Notes under the pieces: model-generated
Database searches by the model: none
What the model saw: only the letters and a program-made list of their open reading frames with translations
What the model was told of the DNA's origin: nothing
Assembly: GCF_020184175.1 (NCBI RefSeq)
Contig: NC_065533.1
Location: 11,492,695 to 11,556,694 of the forward strand
Length of the DNA: 64,000 bases
Direction of reading: 5' to 3'
Origin: Aphis gossypii
Lineage: Eukaryota; Arthropoda; Insecta; Hemiptera; Aphididae
Position numbers and translations under genes: made by a program
Part shown: positions 49,081-61,319 of the stretch, piece by piece
Numbering within the stretch: position 1 is the first letter of the stretch
Layout: each line of letters opens with the position of its first letter

Positions 49081-52000
49081 CAAATTGTATTTTTGTTCTT
49101 TTTTCTTTTATTAGATATTATCAAATGTTTGAATAAATATACTATAAATAATAATTAAACACTTATCACATTTAAATAGGTAGGTACTAGAACTCACTAT
49201 TTATATAAATACCTATAACCGTGTTTCAATTGTATATTATACAGTAATATGTATTGTTGGCGGTAGTGGTACTCTCAATACTAATTCCCAATTAGTATTA
49301 ACACCCGTTCAATAATATCCAACTGTGTTAATTATTCTTAAAATCCATTATACATTGTTCGTTTAATAATATATTATAAAATATGTTTATTTAAGTTAAT
49401 TCACAATTTATCAATGTATTTACCATCAGTGATTATAAATTTTATTGAGAATAAACATTATGCATAACATAACGGATGATATATTATTGCAGTTAACGTT
49501 ATATAAAATAGGTAAGTATTAAAAAAGTTTTATGTTTGCATAAACATTAGTTCTTAACAGTTCGATCATCTTTAAGTTCTTTAGATAACACAGTTGATTA
49601 CCTGTTTAAATAATTTAGTATATTTATGTATAAATAAATATAAACTTGTGGATATTTGCAATATAATATTTAAAAAATAAGTTTATAATTATAATATTAT
49701 TTTTGTATTTATATTATGATGATAAATATTATTTGATTATGATTTTTCACTCCGCCCAATAAAAGTAATTTTGTAAGACCTTAATCAAGTCAACGTTCAA
49801 ATCAGGAAATTCAAAGAATATTATACTACTAAAGTACACTTTTATCACTGTTTTTATTGTTTTTCAATATTTTTATTATTTTACACAACACCTATAATAT
49901 ACCTATATACATACGCTATATCAGCTTTATATTATGCATATATAATACAAACACAGTAAGATTAACTTTTGATCAATATATTCACACTCATCAGACATTA
50001 CAGCTTATTGCCAATACACATCTTGTATGAACAACAGTTCACTATACATATATATATTATAGACATCATTATAGCAATAATACCGTTCATATTTCATAGT
50101 AGATTCTCGATTCCGCACGACAATGATGCAGCCACCTACTTTTGTAAAACATAAATTTACATACTTTATAAGTATATTTGTTTATATTTACTTAGCAGGC
50201 ACTCATATGTAATAATAACTGAAATAGAGAACTATTTAGATTAGAATGTATTTCAAATTTCACCTACCATATGGGCCCGCGTCACGGTATTACATATGCA
50301 GGAACTCACAAGTAACTCTCTGGATATCTTATATTTATCCGCTGTCCACTAACTATAGTGTGATAAAACTACCTATAAAATTGATAGTTTTAATTTTTAA
50401 AAAGTGAAAGTGAAGTAAAAATTAATTATTATTATATTATAATATAAATACCTAACTTATAGAGATTATTAAAAATTTGGTCCCAACAAATTATTGTCTT
50501 ATGCTTTTAGTTTAAAGTATATGTCATTTACAGCGATTTTTATTTAAATGTTTTATTTTGGAAATTAAAACTTCACTTAAAAACTTTTTAAATAAATAAA
50601 GTAAAATAAAAATAAAATTTTACGGTAAACGTACCTGCGATTCTTGGGACCATTTTTGGAATGTCAAGATTTATTTGTTATTTTCAACCCGCTCGCACAA
50701 TGATTATTATTGTATATTACCTTTTTTATATTTAATATTACAATTTTATGACTTATTTTTTATGACTTGAATATATATATTTTAAGGAGCTATAAATTAT
50801 GAAAAATAAGGTATGAAGATAAACACAAAATAATAAAATGTATCTACAATAAATTATATTACATATTTCTATTAAAAATTATCTTTTATCGTTTTAAATG
50901 TTGATCATTTTATATTTCACGATGTCTAATATTTTTTCGTTATATAATTTTTATAACTGTCTGTTGAAGATAATTTAACTATCGAAAAATTCACGGATTA
51001 ACAATCAAGATAGGTTGTTTACGTAGTTAGAAATAATTTATAACCATATATACACGTACAATTGTGAAAACATATTAGAAAAAATTCATGCTTTTGTAGC
51101 ATCCATTGGAAAAAACATTTCATTTAACTATATACACACAACGATATTTTTTCATAGTGGTGAAAACTAACCATTTTTTATACAATTTTCTCAAAGAAGC
51201 TGTCATTCAAAAGTCATATCATATAATATTTGATATAGCACACGCCAAAGGAAAAAAGGTTTTGACTTTTCAGTATATTGTATATAACTATTTTGGAAAA
51301 GTAACAAAAAAAGATGTACGGTCTTTAAGTATATTTAATATATTTAATTTTTCAATTTAAATACATTTTAAATATTTAATTTTAATTGCATAGTCAAAAG
51401 CAGAGTGTTTTTTTAAAAATTAAATATATAAATATTAAATAAATAGTTTTTATTCCACCAATTAATTACACAGTTTAAAAATACTTTTAGTAATTTTTGA
51501 AATCATTTCATTTAAAAAAATATATATATATGGTGGGCAACTTTTTCTATTTTATAGATAATAATATGCTTTCAAACAAAACATCTAACCAAGGATATTC
51601 AACTTATAATATCATCTTTTCAATCAAATATATTCGATACTCTAACAATTAGCTTATCTTAAGATAGTTAAAATTAATCACATTATATACAAAGAATATT
51701 TGATTAAATTTATTATAAGCCGATGTTTAAAAGAGAAGATTCGTGACCGAATTTTTATTTTGCCGGGGAGACAAAAACTCGTTTTAACCTGATTGTTTTT
51801 GACTTAATTATTATCACAAACTCACATTTTTTTATTAAAATTATAATTTAACTGTTATTGATATACATGGTTATGGTAGTGTCATCAATTTATGATACAG
51901 AAAATAAACTATATAACTTTTATATATAAACCGAAAATAGACTTGAACCTTTTTTCTTAAAAATAATCCTATTTATCTAATCCTATCTAGTATGTTACAT

Positions 52001-54220
52001 CAGTTACTTATTCTATAATATATTTGGCCCCCAAGTGGCCAAGTATAGTTATTATTTCTACCAATTATGTCATAATAAGTGGTGTAATTTAATAAATGTA
52101 ACTTAACATTTTACCAAATTAAAGTCATATCATATATTTTTTAGTAACTCAACACGACGTGGCTTCAAATAATAATATATATTTATCAGTAAAACACAAT
52201 TTTACGTAAACACTTAGTGAAAGCACACACTTAATACAATTAAACTTTCTGAAATCAATTTTAAACGATAATAATATAATATAGTCAAACACGTGCCATA
52301 TAGCATACGATATTTCCTTGACGTCTTTGACTATATCACTGCTGTGTCAAAACGTTTATGCACTGATGGGTGAAAGGAGAGGTACCTTTCAAAAAAACCT
52401 TATACACAAATAACACTCCACACATATCTCTATATGATATTATAGAATGAATTTTGAATGTTCACTCAACTCGTTACATTTTTAGCATCTCGATACAAAA
52501 CAAATAGTCCATTTTTTGACCCTATAACTATATACATAACGTGTTCCCGGGTACGTAAAAAAAAAACAATCATTTAAAGTAATTTTGACTATTTTTGTGA
52601 TAATTCAATACAACGTGTCTTTATATAGAACGACGGGTTGGTTTTTTTTAAACTTTAAATTAAGGTTGGGTTAGTGTTTATATTATACAATACATTACAA
52701 AATATATAACATTAAACTTGATGTCTGGTGAAAAATTAAAACTTTATTAAGCCAACGATCAGTCAAATCGGCAGTTTAACTCGGCCACTCCATCATATTA
52801 TATTATGAGTACCGCAGTACCTATTACCTAACCTAATATAGTAATATCATTATTAACTATATAGATACATATATTATATTGTATATAATATATATTCATC
52901 ACGTGTATATAACTAATACAACTGTTGTCGTATCGACATAAATGCATTCGAATGAAGACATATAATATGTACACACAATATAGGTATCTTAAAATTACTA
53001 TAATTAAAAATATTAAATATTACCTATCATAATATTGATTATTGTGTTGTATTATATTAATTTAACCATGATTGGTAAATTAAATACATTTTCGTGTTTT
53101 GTAAAAATTATGATTGTATACCTTAAACCTGCAACAAAACATACGATATGTTATTAATTTGGAATTTCTATTAGATATAAGTGTCTACCGTTGTTGGGTG
53201 AACATTTACTCTTACCGAAAACTAGCAGATATTGAATTAAAAATCATGTAAACAGGAGAGTTCAAATAGAAAAATTGAGAAGAATTGAAGAATGAAATTT
53301 ACTAATATATATCTTGACATAAAATATTTTTTATTATATTATTTTTAGTGATTATCCAATATCGATTCTTTAAAACGCAATATTGTAAATTAATATTCGT
53401 TTTTATGCTTCATTTAGAATCAGAACATGTATAAAAAAAACATTATTTAAATAGCCTAAAGTTAAGGAATATTTGAAATAATTGATTTCATAGCATCGTT
53501 GACTACTCATTCTAAAATAATAAATACACACATTTCATAATAATTGAATTTTAATAACCTCTTGAGTTACTTTATATAGAATAAATAGCCAAAATTGGCC
53601 ATTTGATTGCTCTAATACAGAGCTTGATTGATATTGGTAAGGAATTAAGTCATAATCTTATTTTTATAAGCTATTTTAATGCTTTACATAAATAAATATA
53701 TTTCTATCAAAAAAATAAATAAATGATTAGCAGCAAAAAATTAAAAAAAGAAAAATATTTCATTATTTGTTAACATCGTAAAATATTTGATGCACTATTT
53801 GTATGGATTTAATAATACCCTGCGATGTATTATTAATTAAATATTAACCACTTGGTTATCAGTATTAAAACTAAAATTATAAAAAAAAACATATATTCAT
53901 AATTCACAAATGAATTCAATATTAAACTTAAATGTATTTTATGAACATATAATTATAGTAGCATATTATAATATACATAATAAATTATGGTAATTATGAG
54001 TACCCTATAATAGTGAGTATTGATGTGTTCATGGTGCATATTTTAGATGCACAGTACAATTTATGTTTTCATCGTGTTATAATTTTAGATGCATATTATA
54101 AAATAATATATTTGTGGAGTTTATGAACATTTTATTTATTGTGATTAAACGTCAGAATTAAAAATATTTTTAGATACCATCAACTCAATTAACAAAAATT
54201 ATATGTTAGATAATCATACT
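49081..54220. other. AT-rich gene desert
   Basis: One 84-codon plus frame (51106-51360) was considered, but it starts at a non-ATG codon and is Phe/Ile/Lys-rich. No other gene-like structure, RNA or known repeat was seen. Confidence 0.5.
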
Positions 54221-54227
54221 TTAGTCT

Positions 54228-54490
54228 TAATAATCATGGATTTTATTCCGTGCTAAAATTATTTAGTGTAACACCAGTTACAAGTTGTACTTGCGAACGA
54301 GTATTTTCAAAGATTAATTATAGTAAAAAAAAAAATAGATAGAAGACATAAGAAGAGTACAATACGCCAACATCGATTGAATGATCTATTATTCATTTTT
54401 ACTTAACCAGAACTAACATCTAGTGTTGATATTATTTTCAATGTAAATAACGAATTTAAAGCTACGGAAAATAGGAAAATTCATTATTTA
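54228..54490 (+). pseudogene. hAT transposase C-terminal dimerisation-domain remnant
   Basis: The first open stretch (to a TAG near 54340) reads KLFSVTPVTSCTCERVFSKI. This is the conserved 'P.tS...ER.FS' start of the hAT C-terminal dimerisation domain. After a frameshift within an A-rich tract, a second frame (about 54357-54490) contains STIRQHRLNDLLFI and an in-frame stop, matching the 'R.....RL..L' helix that follows in the family (ZMYM1-like hAT transposases). N-terminal and catalytic parts were not found next to it. Inactive fragment. Confidence 0.75.
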
Positions 54491-55045
54491 TAATATTTCT
54501 TTTATTATAATATAATAAAACAATAATAAATTTATGTAGGTATATTATGAAAATTAGATAATATACGCATTTCAATGTGTATATTTAATTTTTAAATAGT
54601 AAACCAAAATCTTTTTTTAATTCATATATAGTATATATATTATTTATTTATTTGTATTGTCTATAAATTATTTGAATTTATTTCATTTGATTTTAAAAAA
54701 ATTTGAAATTTATTTTTAAAATTCAAAAACATATTGACACATACAGGTACAACATATTAACGTTGTATTTATATTAAGCATGATTCTGTGACCTGTGTAT
54801 TATACTTATAGATATTGACAGTTTTAATTTATAAACAGAAAAATTATTTATGAGAAATTCAGGGACACTCTCTAAGTAATTATTACCAGGTTTGACCAAA
54901 TATTTAAGTTTGCGTACGCCCATGGAAATGAAATAATAAAGCGAGTTAATTTAATATTTTAGTAGGCTTAGTCACCACGCTAAAGTTTCCTTTAACAGTT
55001 TTAGAAATAGTTTTTTTTTTTTTTAAACATATTATTTTCAATTTC
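54491..55045. other. AT-rich stretch upstream of a small secreted-protein candidate
   Basis: T-rich runs at 54610 and 55011-55024. The latter, with CATATTATTTTCAATTTCAG, forms a good polypyrimidine tract and acceptor ending at 55047. Confidence 0.5.
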
Positions 55046-55052
55046 AGTCAAA

Positions 55053-55169
55053 ATGACTTTAAAAAGTCTTACTGTATCATTTATTTATATATTGTCGCTG
55101 TTCAATCACTACTGTACGCCTGAAACTACATTTACAAAGAGTCTTTCAATAATGAAAAAGTATGGATAA
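55053..55169 (+). CDS. Candidate secreted peptide or signal-peptide exon
   Basis: A strong acceptor (TTATTTTCAATTTCAG, exon begins 55048) is followed after five bases by ATG. The 38-codon frame starts MTLKS, then a hydrophobic core LTVSFIYILSLF, then NHYCTPET: a textbook signal peptide with a plausible cleavage region around Cys21-Thr22. It continues TTFTKSLSIMKKYG to TAA, or leaves earlier at a moderate donor (ATGAAAAA then GTATGG, phase 2). The acceptor-before-ATG layout matches the calaxin-like gene. Small secreted proteins with micro-exons are common among aphid salivary effectors, but no specific family could be recognised; that link is inference only. Confidence 0.4.
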   Translation: MTLKSLTVSFIYILSLFNHYCTPETTFTKSLSIMKKYG

Positions 55170-55490
55170 TAGTAATAAATAAATAAATAAAAAAACCCGA
55201 AAAAAATCAATAAGAAAGAACCCAAAATAGGTTTATCTATGCTTAAACTTCAACACGAGCCTTCTTTAACTGTACGTACATATTTTCACTAAATAAAAAT
55301 AATATATTTAATTACAATAACCTTTGAAGAATCTAAAATTTTCCATAACTACTTACATTATAGTTTCAATGAATGACTAAACACATATTAAAATGACACG
55401 AGTTAAGCAGATACAATAGTTTAATCGTAACGCTCTTTGAGTTCCGACGAATAATTGTAGTCAATATCATGTCATATTGATTTTTCGCAG

Positions 55491-55562
55491 CCATTATGAA
55501 TCAGCACATGAATCCAACTACTCGTGATTATCTAAAAAATATCTTCAAGACTTTCAAAGGTC
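55491..55562 (+). CDS. Candidate short exon downstream of the signal-peptide ORF
   Basis: An excellent acceptor (ATTGATTTTTCGCAG) precedes 72 bases ending at a possible donor (TTTCAAAG then GTCTTA). In the long open frame it reads IMNQHMNPTTRDYLKNIFKT then FK. If instead joined in the phase dictated by the 55.16-kb donor, it gives a short tail containing HYESAHESNYS and a stop, which would make it a last exon. Both readings are natural-looking; which one applies needs transcript data. Confidence 0.28.
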
Positions 55563-57215
55563 TTATTTTTAGCACTAAGTCAAAATTATTTATGCCGTTT
55601 TTTTTTTATTATTATTATTATGGTAACTTAAATACATAATAATGAACAAAAATGTATTGATTACGACAATGTGTCCTCGGTATCAATAGATTAGGCCAAA
55701 GTGTTTGTCTTTGAAATTTGAACGAGTCAGCTGGTAAAATTAGCAAAATTAATTATCATACAAATCAATCATAAATTGTTGGCAAGTGTAAAAATAGAAC
55801 CATACAAATTAAAAAAATTAACAGAACTATATATATATATATATATAATTATATTTATATCCAGTTATAATTTATAATGAATGTTAATATGATATAATAA
55901 AATAAATAGAAAAGTTTTTTTGAAAATATAGTTTTTTTTTTAAATTTTTAAATAATTGTTTTTGGTTTATTAGTATGTGAAAAAAGTATAAAACGTATGC
56001 CCAAATAATAAACTAACAAAAAAAAAAAAAAACAACGTATATCTATTTTACAAAAATTGGTTTATTAATTATCATCATAATATTAACAGTTAAATAATCA
56101 TTTACTAAATGAAATAAAATTAATAACAAATAATAAATATATTTAATATAGTATTTATGTAGTCTTAACACATTTAAAGATAATAAATGAACCAGATTGA
56201 ATTTGGTAGTAGGTAATAAAATTTTTAAGACTATTAACAAAATGAGCATTTATTTACTTGACTGTAAAGTATTAATGAGAGACCGTCCTTAAAATTTCAG
56301 AAACGTTTTCAAGAAAGAGTACAAAATAAAACGAAAAAAACTTAAAGTACAACATTCAATAATTTTTTAAGTAAAAGTTCAAAACCTATGTTTAAAAAAA
56401 TTTTATTTACAGACAAAATTAGGTAATAAAATAATCGAATTAATAATATTTTATTTTAATCATTTGTATAGTGTATATTGGTTCTCTCAGGCTTTATACT
56501 CTACATAGTACACTTGGTCGTATTGTAATAATTTTTTTAATGAGTTAACAATATGGTTGATGTGAAATTAAAAAAAAAAAAATCAATTAAATCAATTAAT
56601 CTTATCTATTTTCATTTGAAACAATAGAATAATTTTGTGAAGACATTATAATGATTGCCGAGTAATATTAATTTTTTTTTATTATTTTTTTAAAATTGCA
56701 AAAGATTCTGTACTATTTCATACATATGGTATTTTGATCTGTGTTTTCTCCGTGGTTTTAATGGTCACCGGTTAAAATATTTCCAGTTAAAGTATCTCTG
56801 AAATATATATGTATATATATATTTACACGTACTATTATTGTTATTATTTAGTTAATTATATAATAATTAATTCGGTGTAAATTCTTGTATATATTTGTGT
56901 GTAAATATTAAAATGTTTAAAACAAGAAAAAAACAATATTACAATATCGTAGTAAACCCAATATCTACTTTTTACTCGCACGCTTAATATAAAAGGGCAA
57001 AAGGCAGAAAAACATGTTATTTCCGTTGAATAGCACATTTTACAATACACAGTAGAAACACCGTGCAAGATTTCCATAATGGGCATATTATTATTAATGA
57101 GATCACGTCATTTTTCTACACAGGTGCGTTGCATTTTTATTAATAACACTACAATACGTCATTTCGAGGACTCGTATCAATACGAGTAGAAGACTTGGTA
57201 TTAATCAGAGAGTAG
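55563..57215. other. AT-rich stretch without a gene
   Basis: A (TA)n tract lies at 55829-55847, with several poly-A/T runs. The ORFs at 56043-56249 and 56856-57086 are low-complexity and unsupported. Confidence 0.5.
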
Positions 57216-57219
57216 TCAC

Positions 57220-57430
57220 AGTTCTAGACTGACTATTTACCTCAGTTGTAAGAATATTGTTCGTCGTGAACATCATAACAGCCACTTCGCCGCGAGTGCT
57301 TAGTCATTTCAACTTTTATAAAATTAGTGAGCTGTATCAATGTGTTCTATTGTTTTACGAATAAATAAATTCATTGTTAGTATTTGTGTTTAAAAATACA
57401 AGTGTTCGATTTATTAATTACCTAACTTTC
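57220..57430 (+). mobile_element. LTR of a Ty3/gypsy (errantivirus-like) element, plus strand
   Basis: The GTTCTAGACTGACTAT start, GTAAGAATATTGTTCGTCGT (57248-57267) and ACAGCCACTTCGCCGCGAGT (about 57279) are matched in reverse at 63.83-63.91 kb. A TATAAAA box lies at 57317-57323 and AATAAA signals near 57360, as in a retroviral U3-R. The match between two places in opposite orientation, flanking retroelement genes, identifies it as an LTR. Exact ends were not resolved because no clear terminal dinucleotides or target duplication were found. Confidence 0.65.
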
Positions 57431-57692
57431 TCATGACCATCTGAGGTTAAACAAAAACGCGCGACGTCGTTAAATAATTAACGTGATAACAATCGCAGCG
57501 TCCGTCACGGCATAATATACACATTTGGTGCAGGTGTGGTGTGATTTAATCGATTGAAAAAAAAAAAAGTTGTTTTACAATTTTAAGTAATACGAGACCC
57601 GCCGACGAATCATGTCCCAGTCAAGCAAGAGTTACCTATTCACGGATTACAGTTCAACAAGGAGCCAGGCAGCAGTAAAGGTACTTGAGTAA
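57431..57692 (+). pseudogene. Retroelement leader and truncated first ORF
   Basis: After the LTR, GCGACGTCGTTAAATAATTA (57461-57480) and GATAACAATCGCAGCG match the leader of the minus-strand copy (63061-63130, reversed), so this is the untranslated leader. An ATG at 57612 opens 26 codons (MSQSSKSYLFTDYSSTRSQA and onward) that end in TAA at 57692. A donor-like AAAG then GTACTTGAG lies at 57680; in errantiviruses the env mRNA uses a donor in this area. The rest of gag is missing here. Confidence 0.5.
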
Positions 57693-57874
57693 ATATTTCT
57701 GAGAGACATAAATTATATAACATAAATTTTATACGTTCATGCGTTTACAAATTTGTACAGATCATAAAAAAAATTTTTGGTACCGGTTTTGAGTATTTAT
57801 TTTAGCCTGCGGATGCTAGCGTAACTCATCTCAAGAAATATCCTTTTATTTGAAAATTAATTATACTTAATCCT

Positions 57875-58108
57875 TCATTTAATATTTTTTCTGATCTTCT
57901 TAAAAATTCTTTTTATCGGCGACAGTCCATTAACACTCCATTTCTTTTCCCCTCCAAATATTACGCAAGTAAAACAATTTATTTTATTTTTTATATCATA
58001 ACCAGTGAGCCACGAAAATGTATTGTACCAACTATATTGAAATCGTATAATAGATTTGCCGTCTTGACATGTTAATAATAAATGATGAGTTAGGCAATTA
58101 AATTTCAT
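57875..58108 (-). pseudogene. hAT-type transposase N-terminal TTF zinc-finger fragment
   Basis: The 77-codon frame (ATG 58108) includes LLLTCQDGKSIIRFQYSWYN, TFSWLTGYDIKNKINCFTCV and IFGGEKKWSVNG. The pattern W..F.WL.......K..C..C..FGG is the TTF-type zinc finger at the N-terminus of ZMYM1-like hAT transposases. The catalytic domain does not follow and the frame ends after KKIRKNIK. It is on the opposite strand to the hAT C-terminal piece at 54.2 kb, so the two are probably separate insertions or an inverted element. Inactive. Confidence 0.7.
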
Positions 58109-58393
58109 TTGATTTTTTTTTTTTGTTCCTACGTTAAAGTAATTTTTTTTTAAATAAAATAATTTACAATCTACGCGGTAATTACTATGATGAACAAATT
58201 CAATAGTGAAGTATTAAAACTATCGGTTAGTGCAAAGTCTGTTATTTGGTTTTCTAGAATTTTGAAAAAAAATTACAAATACTAAAATGTCAATAATAAT
58301 AATTATCAGATAATATAGAAACGTATAATAATTATTAAAATAATGAATGTAATCAATTAAGACGACGTATAGCAACTAAATACACAGAAATTA

Positions 58394-58519
58394 TTATTGT
58401 GATCTTATGAACCTAGTTTCAATCCACGGCTTATTCTCCCCGACTTCCTCCGTCCAACCAAACCATGTTACGTTCGAAACTGTTGGATAGCAACCATTGT
58501 AAAAATAACTAATTTCCAT
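58394..58519 (-). CDS. Small ORF, 41 codons, unrecognised
   Basis: ATG (58519) to TAA. The middle reads YPTVSNVTWFGWTEEVGENK and then PWIETRF, with three Trp and no low complexity, against an AT-rich background. It lies 290 bases upstream (on the minus strand) of the hAT zinc-finger fragment and may be an exon of the same or another element. No family was recognised. Confidence 0.3.
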   Translation of the reverse strand: MEISYFYNGCYPTVSNVTWFGWTEEVGENKPWIETRFIRSQ

Positions 58520-58680
58520 CAAAATAAGTATTTATTGGTTTTATATTTTGTGGACTTCAATTTATAATAATAAACTAAACAAAGAAGACAATATAATATG
58601 TTTTCAATTATAATCAAAATATTTCTATACATTTTTATTAATAATTAATTATTATTTACAAGTAGTTGGTTTTTTTTTAA

Positions 58681-58790
58681 GGGATGACGCAGTCTCAGAG
58701 ACTCCCCTGGCGAGCTGCCTTTTCCATGCAGCTCACGGACTCAACCTTTCCAGCCAGTAAACCAGCTCAAGGAACAACATTCACGGAGCA
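58681..58790. other. GC-rich segment with two perfect short stem-loops
   Basis: GTCTC-A-GAGAC (58692-58702) and GAGCTGC with GCAGCTC (58712-58718 / 58728-58734, 9-base loop) form hairpins. The rest is GC-rich too (TGGCGAGCTGCC). Its base composition departs sharply from its flanks. It could be the end or leader of a transposon, or a structured RNA; no known RNA family was matched and no clear pol III boxes were found. Confidence 0.35.
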
Positions 58791-58799
58791 GATTTAGCA

Positions 58800-59690
58800 T
58801 AAGTACCAAAACTTTATTAGAACGGTTTAAAAATATTAAAATAATTTTACTTGGTAGAACCACTCAAAGTTGAGTATAAATAGTATAATAACGTATACGA
58901 CTTAGTAAAAATATCAGATTTGACAGTATATTATAGTAATAATAACATTGTTTTCATTTTAAAAATTCCTTTAGTATTCCAATACGAGAATTAAGTCCGT
59001 ATGAATGAATACTTTTACCGGTATTCGTTGCTGATATAGTACTCTCGAACTACACTTGTACACTTAATTATTTAATGACGTGCTTCGATGTCTCGTTGTT
59101 GGTGCTTGTCATTGAAAGTAGAGTCACACAGATAGGTAAAAATAAAGCTTAAGTCAATGTATTGGTTATGAGTAGAAAACATTAAATTTAATAAAAACAA
59201 AGTAAATTTAAATATTACAAAAAGTAATTTAACTTGCACTTGAAACTTGAGGGCAGAGGTTACGCTCAGTACCCAAGAAAATACGTGCAGTAAGCTAGTT
59301 AAAGTATATTCTAATTTCTTTATTTACGTCTTACAAGTATCTCTATACTATACCCATTACCCAATCATATCCGTGTCGTGTTCCCAACAGAGACACCGGA
59401 TTAGTTTACATATTTACGCAGTTTATCACAATGATTTCGTTGTCTGTAGCGTACAACCATTTGTTTCTGTAACTTAGTTTATGAAAAATGGTCACTTGTA
59501 GTCTTACATGCATGTTGTTATACTCGCATTTTACTTGAGTGTGGCTTATAATTTTATGGTAATTTCTGTATTAGTTTTGTAAAGGTCAGTTTACGTAACA
59601 ATTTTTCGAAAAGACCCTTAATTAAAGTTACATATACGCAGGGGTCGTGAGCATGAGTTATTTTGTGATCTATACTGCAAGCCAGATCAT
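58800..59690. other. Unclassified stretch within the retroelement cluster
   Basis: It has moderately higher complexity than the deserts (59.0-59.5 kb). The plus ORF 59247-59477 and the minus frames opposite it have no recognisable motif. It may be worn-out retroelement sequence. Confidence 0.35.
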
Positions 59691-59775
59691 AACTTTCTAA
59701 TAGATTTAATATTCAGTCGTTTTTCTCAAACCTACCTAATGTTATCTTTGCAATAGTGTATTTGTTAACCTGCAG

Positions 59776-60225
59776 TTATAGAGAAAAATGTTTGTCATTG
59801 TTACAGTCGTAGGCCCTCATGTTCAGAAACGGATAGTGTAAGTCCAAACGGTTGAAGAAAAACATATCCATATCCCAGTTAATGTAATTAAAAATAGTGC
59901 TACTATGAAGGTTTTTAATGGTTGAACAATTACTGTCGTATATTTGCGCTAGGCAGATCATAGCTTTGGTGGATGGCCGCCCAAAAAATTTCATTATATT
60001 CTTAACCGCCCAGTTCTGTTCACGTTGAGTGATAGGGTGGACTTTACCTCTTTGTCAGTAATTAAAAAAGGCCACCCTTCCAACTTGATTACTTTAAAAC
60101 GGTCAAGACTGCTCGATACTGCCCTGCAGATTAGAACATGTTTGTTTTTTTCCTAATAGTGTGAACTCAAAATCCATAATAACAAATTTGTATGAGTTGT
60201 TTCTAAAATAAAAATAAAACTTTAA
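59776..60225 (-). pseudogene. Possible env-like 5' remnant downstream of integrase
   Basis: Minus-strand order after the integrase remnant: an acceptor-like TTTTATTTTTATTTTAG (near 60207), a 19-codon ATG frame, then frames containing FKVIKLEGWPFLITDKEVKS and, from 59994, a 72-codon frame (KAMICLAQIYDSNCSTIKNL inside). Position and strand are where errantiviruses carry a spliced env gene. Motif evidence for Env itself is weak. Frames are interrupted by stops and shifts, so it is at best a dead fragment. Confidence 0.25.
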
Positions 60226-60382
60226 GTTAGAAAGCAAAAAAAAACTATACTAAATTATTTAAAAAGATTTATTTTTTATTTTATAAAAAATAAATATTCA
60301 TTAAAAATGTTATTATTGTTAATATATATTCTATATTCACGTCAGCCTTTTTTTATGGTAACGTTTTTGGACCATGATCACC

Positions 60383-61312
60383 TCATATGACCCTGACCAA
60401 TTTAAGCCAATTTAAGTGTTGTTCTTTTATTAAAACTTTATCACCTACATGTAATGTTAACGAGTTAATGTTTTTGCCATAATGACATATTATATTGTCT
60501 TCTTTTTTATGAATTAAATTATTCCGCGCTATCCAATGTGTCTGTTGCATATTACGTTTAAAAACAAAAATGTATTTGTCGTAAATATATTGTGGTTCAA
60601 TTTTTCTCGTAAGTACCACCGGAATATTCGGTTTATGACCGAAAACAAGTTCGTATGGTGTATAATTGTTTGAAGTGTATAGTGCTATTATAACAAAAAG
60701 TTGCGTAACACAGTTAATTTGTCCTATTTTTCATTATCTACGAAACTCCTAAGATCATTTTTTAACGTTCTGTGTGAACGTTATAAAAATCCGTTCGTTT
60801 GGGGATGCTAAGGAGTGGACTTAGATTTCTTTATGTTTAATATCTTATACATTTGCTTGAACACGTTAGATAAAAAATTCGTCCCATAGGTTATATCGGA
60901 ACCTTTAAAAATAAACCTGATCATGGTTCTTGTTCTCTAAAAACTGGTTAAAGTCATGACTCCTTCTAATCTTATAGTTGCACATGCGTTAATATTATTT
61001 TGTAGACATATTTGTCTCATTTGATAAACGCGTTAAAAATTTGCTGTGCTATTAACGCAGCTGTATGAGTTTCTTTTAATTTATAAAAAATTATAGCGGG
61101 TGTTGAATTTTTAATCATAATGATGTTTTCTTTTTCATTAAAAGTCGGGAGGTCAAGATTGGTAAGAATAAATTACTACTTTCGTCGGCGTTATTTAAGC
61201 TCTCGTCTAAGTCAATTACTTTTGAACTAAAAATAGGTGTTTTTTCTGTGATAAGACTATTCTCAAATGTGGAATTAATTGACACATTCATACGTAGCAC
61301 GTATACTCGCAA
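60383..61312 (-). pseudogene. Ty3/gypsy integrase remnant
   Basis: On the minus strand, following RNase H, frames carry integrase motifs: GTNFLSNVFKQMYKILNIKK (second catalytic Asp region, about 60835-60895, the Asp itself not preserved), then KSKSTP, a stop, HPQTNGFL, a stop, and RSHRTLKND (60770-60830), the conserved segment around the catalytic Glu. The C-terminal part (60619-60383) includes LHVGDKVLIKEQHLNWL, the usual end of gypsy integrases. The stretch 61312-61115 is the linker after RNase H (contains SSKVIDLDESL). Several stops and frameshifts make it non-functional. Confidence 0.8.
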
Positions 61313-61319
61313 TAAACAG

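Noticed and set aside
51106..51360. 84-codon plus ORF
   Set aside because: Non-ATG start, Phe/Ile/Lys-rich composition, no splice signals or motif.
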